Shown: positions 43,874-52,236 of the stretch, one piece after another | Layout of the letters: each line of letters starts with the position of its first letter | Position numbering within the stretch: position 1 is the stretch's first letter | DNA from: M269 sp964640795 | GTDB taxonomy: Bacteria; Pseudomonadota; Gammaproteobacteria; Enterobacterales; Alteromonadaceae | Length of the DNA: 64,000 nucleotides | NCBI GenBank assembly: GCA_964640795.1 | Contig: CAZXIN010000021.1 | Location: forward strand, 1 to 64,000 | Reading direction: 5' to 3' | Translations under genes and position numbers: made by a program | Notes under the pieces: generated by a model | Told to the model about the DNA's origin: nothing | Database searches by the model: none | The model's input: the letters and a program-made list of their open reading frames with translations, nothing else

Positions 43874-44972
43874 TGTCACTCTGTCAAAAGCTGTTCGACT
43901 AGCCTTTGTATGTAGTTGCTTTTGGTTGGCGTCCTGCTCCTCTAATCAAACTGTATCTATAAGTGATATTGTTGCACGTGAAGTGGCGGAGTTACGTCAA
44001 GACGAGCAATACGAGGCTGTCTCTATTGTCGTTGTCTCTCAAGGGCAAATAGACGAGTTTCATTTTGGAGAGCTGTCGGATGGCTCGATTCCCAATAGTC
44101 GTACTTTGTTTGAAATTGGTTCATTGACTAAAACATACACTGGCTTATTGTTAGCGCGAACTGTCGCTGATGGAAAAATTGAACTTGATGCGCCTATTGA
44201 GAATTATCTACCGCAATTTCGTAAAGGACATTTTTCAAAGACGAGTAAAAGAGTCACTGTTCGTGATTTGGCTGCGCATACCTCAGGGCTACCAGTAAAC
44301 ATTGCATGCAACACGCCCAACTTAAATACACAATCTAAGTTCAACTGCTATAAAACCTACGATAATGATGCTTTTTGGGAAGCGCTCAATAAAGCCAAGC
44401 TGCTGGATATGCCCGGTGAGTCATATCGTTATTCCAATGCCGGTATTCGTTTGTTGTCTCTTATTATTGAAGGCATTTATGGTATGACTTACCCAGAATT
44501 ACTTGAACGTTTTGTTTTTCCTGAAACGGGGGAGCAGGACACCTTGTTTCGCCTGAATAAAAACGAGCTAGTGCGGTTGGCGATTGGTAAGGATCAACTA
44601 GGCCAAACAATGCCTAGTGCGAGTGAGTATTACTTTGGTGCAGGTGCTTTAAAAACAACAACCCAGTCCTTTTCTCAATATATGACATTCTACCTCGAAC
44701 AATCATCACTCTCACAGAAAGCCTTGGAAATACTAGCAGGTGATGAAAGTGGATTGGGGCGAGCTTACGTTTGGAATACTTTCCGATATTCTACGGAAAA
44801 CATGTATTATCACGCCGGTGGGACATTGGGTACATCATCATGGGTAGCCCTTTATCCACAAGAAAAAATAGGTGTTTTTATCGTGACTCCATTATCTACA
44901 GCTGATGCGCAGCAAAGGTTGAATAAGGTGTCGAATAATATAGTGAAGAGCCTGAGAAAAAGAGCACCTTAA
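43854..44972 (+). CDS. Class C beta-lactamase-fold lipoprotein hydrolase
   Basis: The open frame begins at 43647 inside the previous gene. ATG at 43854 gives a lipoprotein signal (lipobox WLASC, cysteine at about 28) and 372 residues. Serine-hydrolase motifs are SLTK (S90, K93), YSN (193-195) and HAGGT in place of the KTG box. These fit AmpC/EstB/DAP-type enzymes: a true beta-lactamase, an esterase or a peptidase. As an envelope lipoprotein a D-peptidase or esterase role is plausible; AmpC enzymes are periplasmic and not lipidated. Confidence 0.8.
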   Translation: MSRNVFNVTLSKAVRLAFVCSCFWLASCSSNQTVSISDIVAREVAELRQDEQYEAVSIVVVSQGQIDEFHFGELSDGSIPNSRTLFEIGSLTKTYTGLLLARTVADGKIELDAPIENYLPQFRKGHFSKTSKRVTVRDLAAHTSGLPVNIACNTPNLNTQSKFNCYKTYDNDAFWEALNKAKLLDMPGESYRYSNAGIRLLSLIIEGIYGMTYPELLERFVFPETGEQDTLFRLNKNELVRLAIGKDQLGQTMPSASEYYFGAGALKTTTQSFSQYMTFYLEQSSLSQKALEILAGDESGLGRAYVWNTFRYSTENMYYHAGGTLGTSSWVALYPQEKIGVFIVTPLSTADAQQRLNKVSNNIVKSLRKRAP

Positions 44973-45030
44973 CTAAGCTTTTAATCAACAGGCGCTAGAA
45001 ATAAAGTATAAATGCCAGAGGATTTTATTA

Positions 45031-45528
45031 ATGAAAAAAGGACTTGCTTGTCTAATTTTAAGTATCAGCTGTTCAGTTTACGCAGAGCATTCCCCAGTAC
45101 AAGAATCAGAAGCTCAGATTAGAGACATCGTAGAATCTTTTCGGACGAGTATTTTGAATAAAGACAAAGACACGTTTAGCTCGCTTTTTTATAGTGAAGA
45201 CATTCCTTTTGTTGCCGTGTTTAGTGATGAAATGAAAAAGCAAATACGAGTTAAAAAGCCGAACTATCCAGACAGTGTTAATTTTGGGCAGTTTGGATCG
45301 CCTGTAGACAGAATGATTTCAGATGACAAAGATTTAGAAGAGAAGATATGGAACGTGCAAGTGCAAACAGATGGTTATCTTGGCAGTGTGCATTTTGAGT
45401 ACAGTGACCACGTCGATAATGAAATGCGAGCTTGGGGCACAGAATCTTGGAGTTTGGTAAAAGTAGGTGAAAACTGGAAAATTACTTCTGTCGCTTTTAC
45501 CGTGACAGAAGAAGAAAAGTTTCAGTAA
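45031..45528 (+). CDS. Exported NTF2-like (SnoaL/DUF4440-type) protein
   Basis: A 165-residue protein with a signal peptide (MKKGLACLILSISCSVYAEH). The mature part has the cone-shaped NTF2-like pattern (EAQIRDIVESFRTSILNKDKDTFSSLFY, then AWGTESWSLVKVGENWKITSV). The conserved fold binds small molecules; catalytic residues are not evident. It lies 58 bases after the beta-lactamase-fold gene, possibly co-transcribed. Confidence 0.75.
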   Translation: MKKGLACLILSISCSVYAEHSPVQESEAQIRDIVESFRTSILNKDKDTFSSLFYSEDIPFVAVFSDEMKKQIRVKKPNYPDSVNFGQFGSPVDRMISDDKDLEEKIWNVQVQTDGYLGSVHFEYSDHVDNEMRAWGTESWSLVKVGENWKITSVAFTVTEEEKFQ

Positions 45529-45608
45529 AAGAGAGTGCGCTTTTGAAGCTTATCGAGCTATCAACTCTTTGTTTATGATGAGCTTGTACTCAATGTGAGG
45601 TGTTTCGA

Positions 45609-46082
45609 GTGAACATAAGACCTTATACAAAAAGGGATTTTCCTGCAATTGCTGATATCTACTCTGAGTCAAAGTTGGATGAACTTTTCTACGAGGAAGA
45701 AAGTTTTGAACTACTTCCCTTAGATAAAGATGACAAGCGCCTGACTGCGCTTTTGGAGTCTGATATTTATGTCTATGAAAGAGGCGATGTCCTTGCTTAT
45801 GGTGCCCTGTTTGAGTCTGAAATTCGTGCGCTGTTCGTTCATCCAAAAGGAAGGGGAAAAGGCTTAGGAGAATCACTCTTAAGTTATCTATTGTCGAAAA
45901 TTAAAGGTATGCCTAGCCTTTATGTGGTTAAAAGCAACCTTCCAGCAAAGAGTCTCTATGAAAAACTAGGTTTTAGAGTCATAGAAGACACTCAAACCAG
46001 CTATAACGGCGTTGATGTTATGGCCAGTAAAATGGTAAGACGCGAGTGCAATGACGTATTGATTTTGAGTGCTTTGAGTTGA
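45609..46082 (+). CDS. GNAT family N-acetyltransferase
   Basis: GTG at 45609 is chosen because TGAGG lies eight bases upstream; an earlier in-frame GTG is at 45600. The 157-residue enzyme has RALFVHPKGRGKGLGESLLSYLL, split by motif as strand, R-G-x-G loop and helix, then LPAKSLYEKLGFRV. Substrate unknown. It is followed by the HAD hydrolase gene. Confidence 0.85.
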   Translation: MNIRPYTKRDFPAIADIYSESKLDELFYEEESFELLPLDKDDKRLTALLESDIYVYERGDVLAYGALFESEIRALFVHPKGRGKGLGESLLSYLLSKIKGMPSLYVVKSNLPAKSLYEKLGFRVIEDTQTSYNGVDVMASKMVRRECNDVLILSALS

Positions 46083-46124
46083 GTCTATTTCACCTCGTTG
46101 CGGTGCCTAATACAGGGGGACATT

Positions 46125-46604
46125 TTGAATAAGATTTATCTTTTTGATTGGGGAAACACCTTGATGATCGACTTCCCAAATCAGACAGGGAAAATGTGTC
46201 ACTGGTCCAACGTTGAGGCTGTAACAGGGGCTTACGATACACTGAGTTCACTATCCAAACGCTCAAAAATATACATTGCGACAAATGCAGCAGACTCAAC
46301 AGTATCGGATATCCAATTAGCATTTGAAAGAGTTGAGCTAGCTGAGTTTATCTCAGGTTATTTCTGTCGGTTTAATCTTGGACTCCCTAAAGGAAGTAAG
46401 GCATTTTATCTAAAAATTGCTAAGCAGTTGAGTGTAGAGCCAGCAAACTTGATTATGGTTGGTGATAGTTTAGATAAAGATATAGAACTGGCTATCGATG
46501 CTGGTTTACAAGCAATTTGGTTTAATCAAAACTCACAAAACCTTAGCTTGCCTAATGGCTGTCAGCACATTAAGAGTTTAACTGAGCTTTGCGAACTCAT
46601 ATAA
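46125..46604 (+). CDS. HAD-superfamily hydrolase
   Basis: Read from TTG 46125, five bases after AGGGGGA, giving 159 residues; the 46098 start is less likely. Motifs: LFDWGNTLM (first aspartate; the usual second aspartate is a glycine-asparagine pair, so nucleophile D is kept but the acid/base D is missing), IATNAA, and MVGDSLDKDIELAIDAGL (motif IV). This is a small HAD lacking a large cap domain. Because DxD is changed to DWG, catalytic activity should be treated with caution. Substrate unknown. Confidence 0.78.
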   Translation: MNKIYLFDWGNTLMIDFPNQTGKMCHWSNVEAVTGAYDTLSSLSKRSKIYIATNAADSTVSDIQLAFERVELAEFISGYFCRFNLGLPKGSKAFYLKIAKQLSVEPANLIMVGDSLDKDIELAIDAGLQAIWFNQNSQNLSLPNGCQHIKSLTELCELI

Positions 46605-46892
46605 GCCGTCGTCAACTTATAAGTCATTACGTTGTGATAATGCTTTTGGGATTCATTGTGGATAGTGAAGAACCAACGATAGTGGAATAGGCCAATTTTA
46701 CATTGTTGGGTGGTCACTCGGATGAATCGAGCTAAACTGTAAGTTAAGGCAAAGGTGTAGAGATCTTGAAAAATAAGCTAACGTGTATCACACAGCGCGA
46801 GGCAATTGTTCTATTTCAAGGACCGTTGTCATGTTTCTCTTTGAATGGCGTTTGTCATTATGGATGTCTTTATATTACGAGGTGCTTATAGA

Positions 46893-47972
46893 ATGACCAT
46901 TAACCGCAGACACTTCTTGTCAATGGCAGCCGCTGGTATTGCTATTGCTCCCTCTTTCAGTCTTGCTAAAGCGCCAAAACAAAAGCTTGGTGTGGCGCTA
47001 TTAGGTTTAGGTAGTTATAGCTCTGGGGTACTTGCTCCGGCATTACAGCTCACTCAACATTGTGAACTTAAGGGCGTCATCTCTGGCAGCCCAGACAAAA
47101 TTTCTCGCTGGCAGAGCCGCTACGGCATAGCAAAACAAAATACCTATAGCTATGACAACATGCATCAAGTGGCGGATAATGGCGACATAGATGTCGTGTA
47201 TGTCGTCACTCCTACCTCTACCCATCTGGATTTTGTTACCCGAGCCGCGCAAGCAGGTAAACATGTTTGGTGTGAAAAGCCAATGGCAATGACAGTTGCC
47301 GAGTGTCAAAAAATGATCGATGTCTGCAATAAGAATGGCGTAAAACTGAGTATTGGTTACCGCATGCAGCACGAGCCGAATACCCGCGCCTTCGCGGAGT
47401 TCAACCAAAGCTTACCTTTTGGTGCAATGTCGAGCATATCTTCGTTTGCTGGTTATGCCGGTGGCCCTGGCCCAAAAGATTATTGGCGAATGCAGCGAAA
47501 AATGGGCGGCGGTGCGTTATATGACATGGGAGTTTATGCGATTAATGGTGCACGCTTTTTATCCGGTCAGGAGCCTATAGCAGTAAAAGCACGATCGGAA
47601 ATGCCAGCGGGGTTTGAAGAGGTTGATGCATCTACCTATTTCACTTTAAAGTTTGCCAATGGCTTGGAGGCTGATTGTGGGACAAGCGTAGTCACGAGTT
47701 TCAATTACATTAAAGTAAACTGTAAAAAAGGCTGGTATCAATTAAAACCAATGCAGTCATATTCTGGGGTAATAGGAGAAACGTCTAGCGGTGTTGAATT
47801 ACCCGGGTTTGATGGCAATCAACAGGCCCGACAAATGGATGACGACGCCCAAGCCATTATTCATGATCAGGCGCCGCTAGTGCCTGGTATGGAAGGCTTA
47901 AAAGACATTCGTGTCGTCGAAGCTGCGATGAAGTCTGCGCGAAGTACACAAGACTTTGTTGAGCTGACTTAA
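46893..47972 (+). CDS. Tat-exported Gfo/Idh/MocA-family oxidoreductase
   Basis: ATG at 46893 begins a Tat signal (NRRHFLSMAAAGIAIAPSFSLAKA), giving 359 residues. The Rossmann half has LGVALLGLGSYSSGVL and the catalytic EKP motif (WCEKPMAMT); the C-terminal half is the beta-sheet substrate domain (GGGALYDMGVYAINGARFL). Relatives include glucose-fructose oxidoreductase and other periplasmic sugar dehydrogenases that carry tightly bound NADP. It should oxidise a sugar or its derivative in the periplasm. GAGGTG lies ten bases upstream of the start. Confidence 0.9.
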   Translation: MTINRRHFLSMAAAGIAIAPSFSLAKAPKQKLGVALLGLGSYSSGVLAPALQLTQHCELKGVISGSPDKISRWQSRYGIAKQNTYSYDNMHQVADNGDIDVVYVVTPTSTHLDFVTRAAQAGKHVWCEKPMAMTVAECQKMIDVCNKNGVKLSIGYRMQHEPNTRAFAEFNQSLPFGAMSSISSFAGYAGGPGPKDYWRMQRKMGGGALYDMGVYAINGARFLSGQEPIAVKARSEMPAGFEEVDASTYFTLKFANGLEADCGTSVVTSFNYIKVNCKKGWYQLKPMQSYSGVIGETSSGVELPGFDGNQQARQMDDDAQAIIHDQAPLVPGMEGLKDIRVVEAAMKSARSTQDFVELT

Positions 47973-48095
47973 GGGGATAAAAAGATAAAGACATTTTAAT
48001 GTTTCGTGCATGCAGTTAACAACTAAGGCATTCATATAAGGTTCAGTAAAGTGTAAGATACTTATCATTGATACCCGTAGATTAAGTCATTCTGG

Positions 48096-48728
48096 TTGTT
48101 TAAATTGAAAGTTATAAACATTCTTTTTGGTGGGTTTGTCTTGCTTGTCGTTTTGACAGGCTGTGCGAGTAAGCTCGTTGTTGACACGATCGTTGATGTT
48201 CCCGACACTCTGACAGAAGAAATTCCAGCCGATGTTGCAATCTACTTCCCCGAAACAACACGCAACCATGAGTATATTGAAACCAGCCGCGAGGGGAAAG
48301 CTTGGTCCATTAACACCGGACCTTCGCAAGTTGCATTGCTAAATCAAGTTTTTGAGTCAATGTTCGCGTCTACAAATTCGGTTGAGAATATTGACGATGC
48401 TTTGGCTGAGTATGATCTAATCATCGTTCCAGAGCTTCAGGATATGCAGTTTTCGTTGCCCAGTAAAACGCGCCTTGGTGTCTATGAAGTATGGATGCAA
48501 TACCAGTTCTCTGTTAGCTTACCTGACGGTACATCAATCGCGATGTTTCCTGTCAATGGCTATGGGACCTCTGCTACCGCTGCATTTACCGGTAATACGG
48601 AAGGTATTCAGCAAGCTGCAAACGCGGCGTTTCGCGAATTGGGTGCGAAACTCGTTGTCAGATTTAACGACAACATTGATATACAGAAATGGCTCTTATC
48701 GCAAAAAGGCAAGCATGAAGATTCGTAA
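48096..48728 (+). CDS. Putative lipoprotein of unknown function
   Basis: A 210-residue product with a lipoprotein signal (VLLVVLTGCAS). The only starts are TTG at 48096 and TTG at 48105; neither has a strong ribosome site. The mature part has a YDLIIVPELQDMQF strand and NGYGTSATAAF stretch. The family is not recognised. It overlaps the next lipoprotein gene by 14 bases, so they work together or are translationally coupled. Confidence 0.68.
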   Translation: MFKLKVINILFGGFVLLVVLTGCASKLVVDTIVDVPDTLTEEIPADVAIYFPETTRNHEYIETSREGKAWSINTGPSQVALLNQVFESMFASTNSVENIDDALAEYDLIIVPELQDMQFSLPSKTRLGVYEVWMQYQFSVSLPDGTSIAMFPVNGYGTSATAAFTGNTEGIQQAANAAFRELGAKLVVRFNDNIDIQKWLLSQKGKHEDS

Positions 48729-49377
48729 CATTCAATGCCCTAGTCGTACCGTCAGTGCGTTACTTATTGCTTGCTGCTTAATGTTAACTGCGTGCGCAAG
48801 TATTGGCACTAAAAAGTCGAATCAGCCAGTCGCCATTGATCCATCGTTTCGGTCAATAGCGATACTTGGGCGACGTCATGTCGGCCACGACCAAACCGAA
48901 CTTGACTATGTTGCTTGCATTGAAGATGAGTTAAGGCTGAGATTCAACTTACTCAATATTATTCCAGAACAGCAATTTATAGATAATATGTATCCGTATT
49001 TTGAGAAAAGCACTGCTCCGCTGACAGTTAACAACCTTTCTCTGATGATGCAAAAACCAGTTATTGCGAAGAAACTCGACGAGCTGAATGTGGATCACCT
49101 TATATGGATAAACGGTAAAACTCATCGGACAGGTCAGTCTGGAAGTATCACCTGCGCAACAACCGGCTGCCTCGGTTATGCTACTTGGTCAGACGAAGCT
49201 GACTATGAGGCGCATATATGGGACATTGACAGCGTGTCAGAATCAGATTCTATAGAAACTAATCGAGCCGGGACATCATACTTGCCTGCAATAGTCGTCC
49301 CAATTCCAATTCTGGCAAGAGTGAAGACCGGAGCTTGTCGGGAAATGGCAAGGCAGATCACACGCTCACTGCGCTAA
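48715..49377 (+). CDS. Putative lipoprotein of unknown function
   Basis: ATG at 48715 has AAAAAGG upstream and is chosen over the 48475 open start that lies inside the previous gene. The 220-residue product has a lipobox (CLMLTACAS). The mature part has SIAILGRRHVGHDQTELDYVACIEDELRLRFN, a strand-helix pattern like a nucleotide-free Rossmann-type or TolB-like N-domain, and CATTGC and GAC later. I cannot name a family. Its 3' end overlaps the convergent TPR-like gene by 12 bases. Confidence 0.68.
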   Translation: MKIRNIQCPSRTVSALLIACCLMLTACASIGTKKSNQPVAIDPSFRSIAILGRRHVGHDQTELDYVACIEDELRLRFNLLNIIPEQQFIDNMYPYFEKSTAPLTVNNLSLMMQKPVIAKKLDELNVDHLIWINGKTHRTGQSGSITCATTGCLGYATWSDEADYEAHIWDIDSVSESDSIETNRAGTSYLPAIVVPIPILARVKTGACREMARQITRSLR

Positions 49378-50049
49378 GGCTTGTGCTTCTTTTTCCTGAT
49401 TACGCCGGTATTGTTTCACTATACTTCGTGCCACTCGTGATGCTCTTTGAGCCTCACTAGATAACCTCTTACCGTCACCAAGTAATTGATGCTCTATCGC
49501 CTCTTCTTTCCATGCGACTAATGCTGACAACATTGGAATCAACTTAACAGAGTCCTCGCCATAGGTGCGGCGATATAACCAGTACAGATACTCGTAATAC
49601 TTATTAACTTCTGCCCACTCTCCTAAAGCTCGATTGACTATGATGAGCTGCTCCACAATCGGAAATTTGTCAGAGCTATAGAGACCAAAATTGGTACGAT
49701 GTATTTCAAGGCTTCTCAAAAAAGCATCGCGAGCCAGTTCGTGGTTATCTTGCTCATAATACTCAAGTCCAAGAATGATAAGCTCTTTGATAAGACCAGC
49801 ATCGAATGGGCCGTACTCTTCCTCAAGCTCTTTGATTTTTAAGAGGCGCTCGTCTTGAGAAATCTTCTGTGACTCAATTGGTGGATTCTCTTGAGAGCGT
49901 TCAGGTTGTTTTTCATCAAGTAAAGGCTCAGCCGACACAATGTCAGAAGCTTCTTGCTGATTATTTTTGCTTGTATCCGCGTTAGGTTGGCTCTGTGTAT
50001 AGAAGGAACAGGAAAGCATAAGGGAGATAAGAGCTACCCTTAGGTTCAT
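49366..50049 (-). CDS. Exported TPR-like protein
   Basis: The frame is open to 50118. I choose ATG 50049 because it begins a compact signal peptide (MNLRVALISLMLSCSFYTQSQ); 50073 and 50085 are alternatives and no start has a strong ribosome site. The 227-residue product is helical: residues about 75-190 have ELIILGLEYYEQDNHELARDAFLRSLEI and related helix pairs, typical of tetratricopeptide repeats. The first 60 mature residues are polar and low-complexity. It probably acts as a scaffold in the periplasm. Confidence 0.65.
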   Translation of the reverse strand: MNLRVALISLMLSCSFYTQSQPNADTSKNNQQEASDIVSAEPLLDEKQPERSQENPPIESQKISQDERLLKIKELEEEYGPFDAGLIKELIILGLEYYEQDNHELARDAFLRSLEIHRTNFGLYSSDKFPIVEQLIIVNRALGEWAEVNKYYEYLYWLYRRTYGEDSVKLIPMLSALVAWKEEAIEHQLLGDGKRLSSEAQRASRVARSIVKQYRRNQEKEAQALAQ

Positions 50050-50229
50050 TTTTAAAATACACAACGCATTCATAAAAGTACCCATGGACACATTAGTATG
50101 ACTTAGTCGACACAGCATATTGCCTCAAAAAACAGGCATACGCAAAAGGTTGGCATAGCAGTTTGCCTATTTGCGTTTAAATATTGCAATATAGCGGCAG
50201 TCATATTGTCAAGCGAGGTTTAAGTTAAC

Positions 50230-50643
50230 GTGGAAGTTTCATTTTTGTACCCAATGTTTTTGATGGTGGCGTTAACCTTTGTAGTTGGTTGTATTGCAGT
50301 AAAAGTCAGGTTCGCGAGCGTTAAAAAGGGGGATGTTAACGTTAAATATTATCGACTCATGGGAGGGCAAGACGTTCCAGACGTGATTACAAAAACCACG
50401 CGTAACTTTAACAATCAATTTGAGATCCCAACACTGTTTTATGTTGTATGCACTCTTTATATTAGCTTAGGTATTGAAAGCCTGTTTGGGTTAATTTTCG
50501 CCTGGCTATTTGTTAGTTTGAGGTGGATACACGCCTACATTCACCTGACCTACAATCATATACTACATCGCATGTTAGCCTTTTGGAGTGCGTTTATCTG
50601 TGTTGTGGTGCTTTGGATAAATTTACTTGTACAACAGATATAA
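50230..50643 (+). CDS. MAPEG-family membrane protein
   Basis: A 137-residue protein starting at GTG 50230. Four hydrophobic helices (about 5-25, 63-83, 85-108 and 112-135), with FNNQFEIPTLFYVV and RWIHAYIHLTYNHILHRM, match the membrane-associated eicosanoid/glutathione metabolism family. Bacterial members are glutathione-dependent transferases or peroxidases of unknown substrate. It stands alone. Confidence 0.8.
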   Translation: MEVSFLYPMFLMVALTFVVGCIAVKVRFASVKKGDVNVKYYRLMGGQDVPDVITKTTRNFNNQFEIPTLFYVVCTLYISLGIESLFGLIFAWLFVSLRWIHAYIHLTYNHILHRMLAFWSAFICVVVLWINLLVQQI

Positions 50644-50965
50644 CACACACGATTGAATCGTTATGCGGCAAGGCATAAGGCCGATAGCCTGAAAGTGGCA
50701 TGGCGAGGGTATTGTAAAACGCCATGGCAGAAAGGGTGAGGTATCTGGCAAGCCAGCTATCGGTATAGATTTAGAGTTTGGTTTGGGAGGCGCTAGTGGC
50801 TTTTAATGTATGAGCTATCTACACACATAGCCTCAAAACAGTTCGTGCCCTTGCTGTCGGCAATCTTATCTTTCTTGATAGAAAGATCCGATTACCACAA
50901 GGGCATTGAGCTACTCTCTATTAACCTTATAGGCGCGGTTGAAGATAGTTATTGAGATCGGGATA
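50644..50965. other. Intergenic region with large hairpin
   Basis: The gap holds an imperfect inverted repeat at 50846-50905: outer arms TGCCCTTG and CAAGGGCA, inner arms ATCTTTCT and AGAAAGAT around a TGAT loop. No T-tract follows either side and no open frame is supported. It may be a structured 3' region of the downstream minus-strand operon or a remnant of a palindromic repeat. Confidence 0.5.
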
Positions 50966-51340
50966 TTAAGCCAGACTGCTATTCCAAATGTCGCGATGGT
51001 ATTTCCATTGCTCACCTTCTTTTTTCCAGAACACAATGTATTTGCCTTGGTCTGCTAACTCCTCACCTTGGTGCATAACATAGGTGCCGACTTCAACAGC
51101 TGAATCGCCAAAAAATTCAAGCTCAACAGTATCTAGTTTTGCATTGGTAATGCCAGAATCAATAACACCTTGCCAGTATTGGTTAATCTCACTATCGCCA
51201 GAAACAGCGGCGTGGTTTGGCGGTAATAATTGACCCGTAGCAGAATAAATAGCAGCTAGTCTATCTGCGCTACCTGCACGCATGGCGTCGGCTAGCTCTG
51301 TGTTTACCTTGTTGATCATATTCGTGTCGTTCGAGTTCAT
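50966..51340 (-). CDS. NTF2-like (SgcJ/DUF4440-type) protein
   Basis: Start at 51340 has GGAGA eight bases upstream; the open frame to 51421 overlaps the sulfurtransferase. The 124-residue product has INKVNTELADAMRAGSADRLAAIYSATGQLLPPN and WQGVIDSGIT, then VELEFFGDSAVEVGTYVMH and FWKKEGEQWKYHRDIWN, the usual NTF2-like pattern. It is probably the last gene of a minus-strand operon with the sulfurtransferase, alcohol dehydrogenase and quinone reductase genes. Ligand unknown. Confidence 0.8.
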   Translation of the reverse strand: MNSNDTNMINKVNTELADAMRAGSADRLAAIYSATGQLLPPNHAAVSGDSEINQYWQGVIDSGITNAKLDTVELEFFGDSAVEVGTYVMHQGEELADQGKYIVFWKKEGEQWKYHRDIWNSSLA

Positions 51341-51363
51341 CGTGATTATCTCCAGAGTTTTGT

Positions 51364-52227
51364 TTAGGCACTGTGAACGCTTGAGCCTTGCTCGATCAGT
51401 GCGTTTGGTTGTCTTTTCCATTCAGAGAAAGAGCCGTCGTAGAGTGACGCGTCTATCCCAAGCTGCTTTAATGCGATTAACATCACAGTACCCGCGTAGC
51501 CTGATCCGCAAGACGAAATAACAGCATCACCTTCTTGGATATCAAGGCGTTGACTAACGACGGCCTCCAAAGACTCATCATCTTTAAACAAGCCGGTCGT
51601 CTCATCCAGTAGGGATGAATAGGGGACATTCACTGCACGAGGAATATGCCCAGTCGCTTTATCAGAAGGGTCTCCTGCAAAATTGATAGGACCTCTTGCA
51701 TCGATTAAATGTGTCTGTCCATCTCTTACTCTCACTTGTTTAGTGTCTACCCGTAGCGATGCTTGTTCGTTGACATCGAAATGCCCTTTTGCAGGTGTCG
51801 ATTGTTCAGTGCTTATTGGAAAGTTCGAACTAGACCAATGCTTCCAGCCACCGTTGAGCACTTTGACATTAGAAAAGCCCCAATAGTGCATTGCCCACCA
51901 TAACCGGCCAGCCAACATATGATGATAATCGTCGTATAGCACGACGGTATCATTCGCTGATATACCAAGCATTTCAAAGTCTTTTTGTGCCTGCTCTTTT
52001 GACGCAACGGGCGCTAAACCAATAGGCATGTCTTGGGTTAAAAAGCGTTGAGTCCAATCAAGATAAATAGCGCCCGGAATATGTCCTTGGAGGTAATCAT
52101 CGTGGAAGCTGGTGGGAGGATCGCCCCACTTACCTCGAATATCAAAAACCTTGAGTGACTCGTCTCCCAACACTTCATTGAGTTCGCTTGCAGAAACAAG
52201 CGGGGAATTATTATTGTTGAATAACAT
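51364..52227 (-). CDS. Sulfurtransferase (thiosulfate/3-mercaptopyruvate type, two rhodanese domains)
   Basis: A 287-residue two-domain rhodanese. The N-terminal domain is inactive-like (FDIRGKWGDPPTSFHDDYLQGHIPGAIYLDW); the C-terminal domain has LIDARGPINFAGDP, TGHIPRAVNVPYSSLLDE and the catalytic cysteine in ISSCGSGYAG (about C240). The CGSG-type loop favours 3-mercaptopyruvate sulfurtransferase over a thiosulfate enzyme. It lies ten bases after the alcohol dehydrogenase gene. It transfers sulfur to thiols or cyanide in the cytoplasm. Confidence 0.9.
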   Translation of the reverse strand: MLFNNNNSPLVSASELNEVLGDESLKVFDIRGKWGDPPTSFHDDYLQGHIPGAIYLDWTQRFLTQDMPIGLAPVASKEQAQKDFEMLGISANDTVVLYDDYHHMLAGRLWWAMHYWGFSNVKVLNGGWKHWSSSNFPISTEQSTPAKGHFDVNEQASLRVDTKQVRVRDGQTHLIDARGPINFAGDPSDKATGHIPRAVNVPYSSLLDETTGLFKDDESLEAVVSQRLDIQEGDAVISSCGSGYAGTVMLIALKQLGIDASLYDGSFSEWKRQPNALIEQGSSVHSA

Positions 52228-52236
52228 AAACCCTCC

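Noticed and set aside
40913..46604. Integron gene-cassette array
   Set aside because: Genes are short and co-directional, but the gaps are mostly 8-70 bases, too short for attC sites, and no common GTTRRRY/inverted attC pattern or integrase was seen.
46605..46892. Small open frame from about 46768 before the Gfo/Idh/MocA gene
   Set aside because: It starts at a TTG without a good ribosome site and reads into the Tat-signal region; likely chance.
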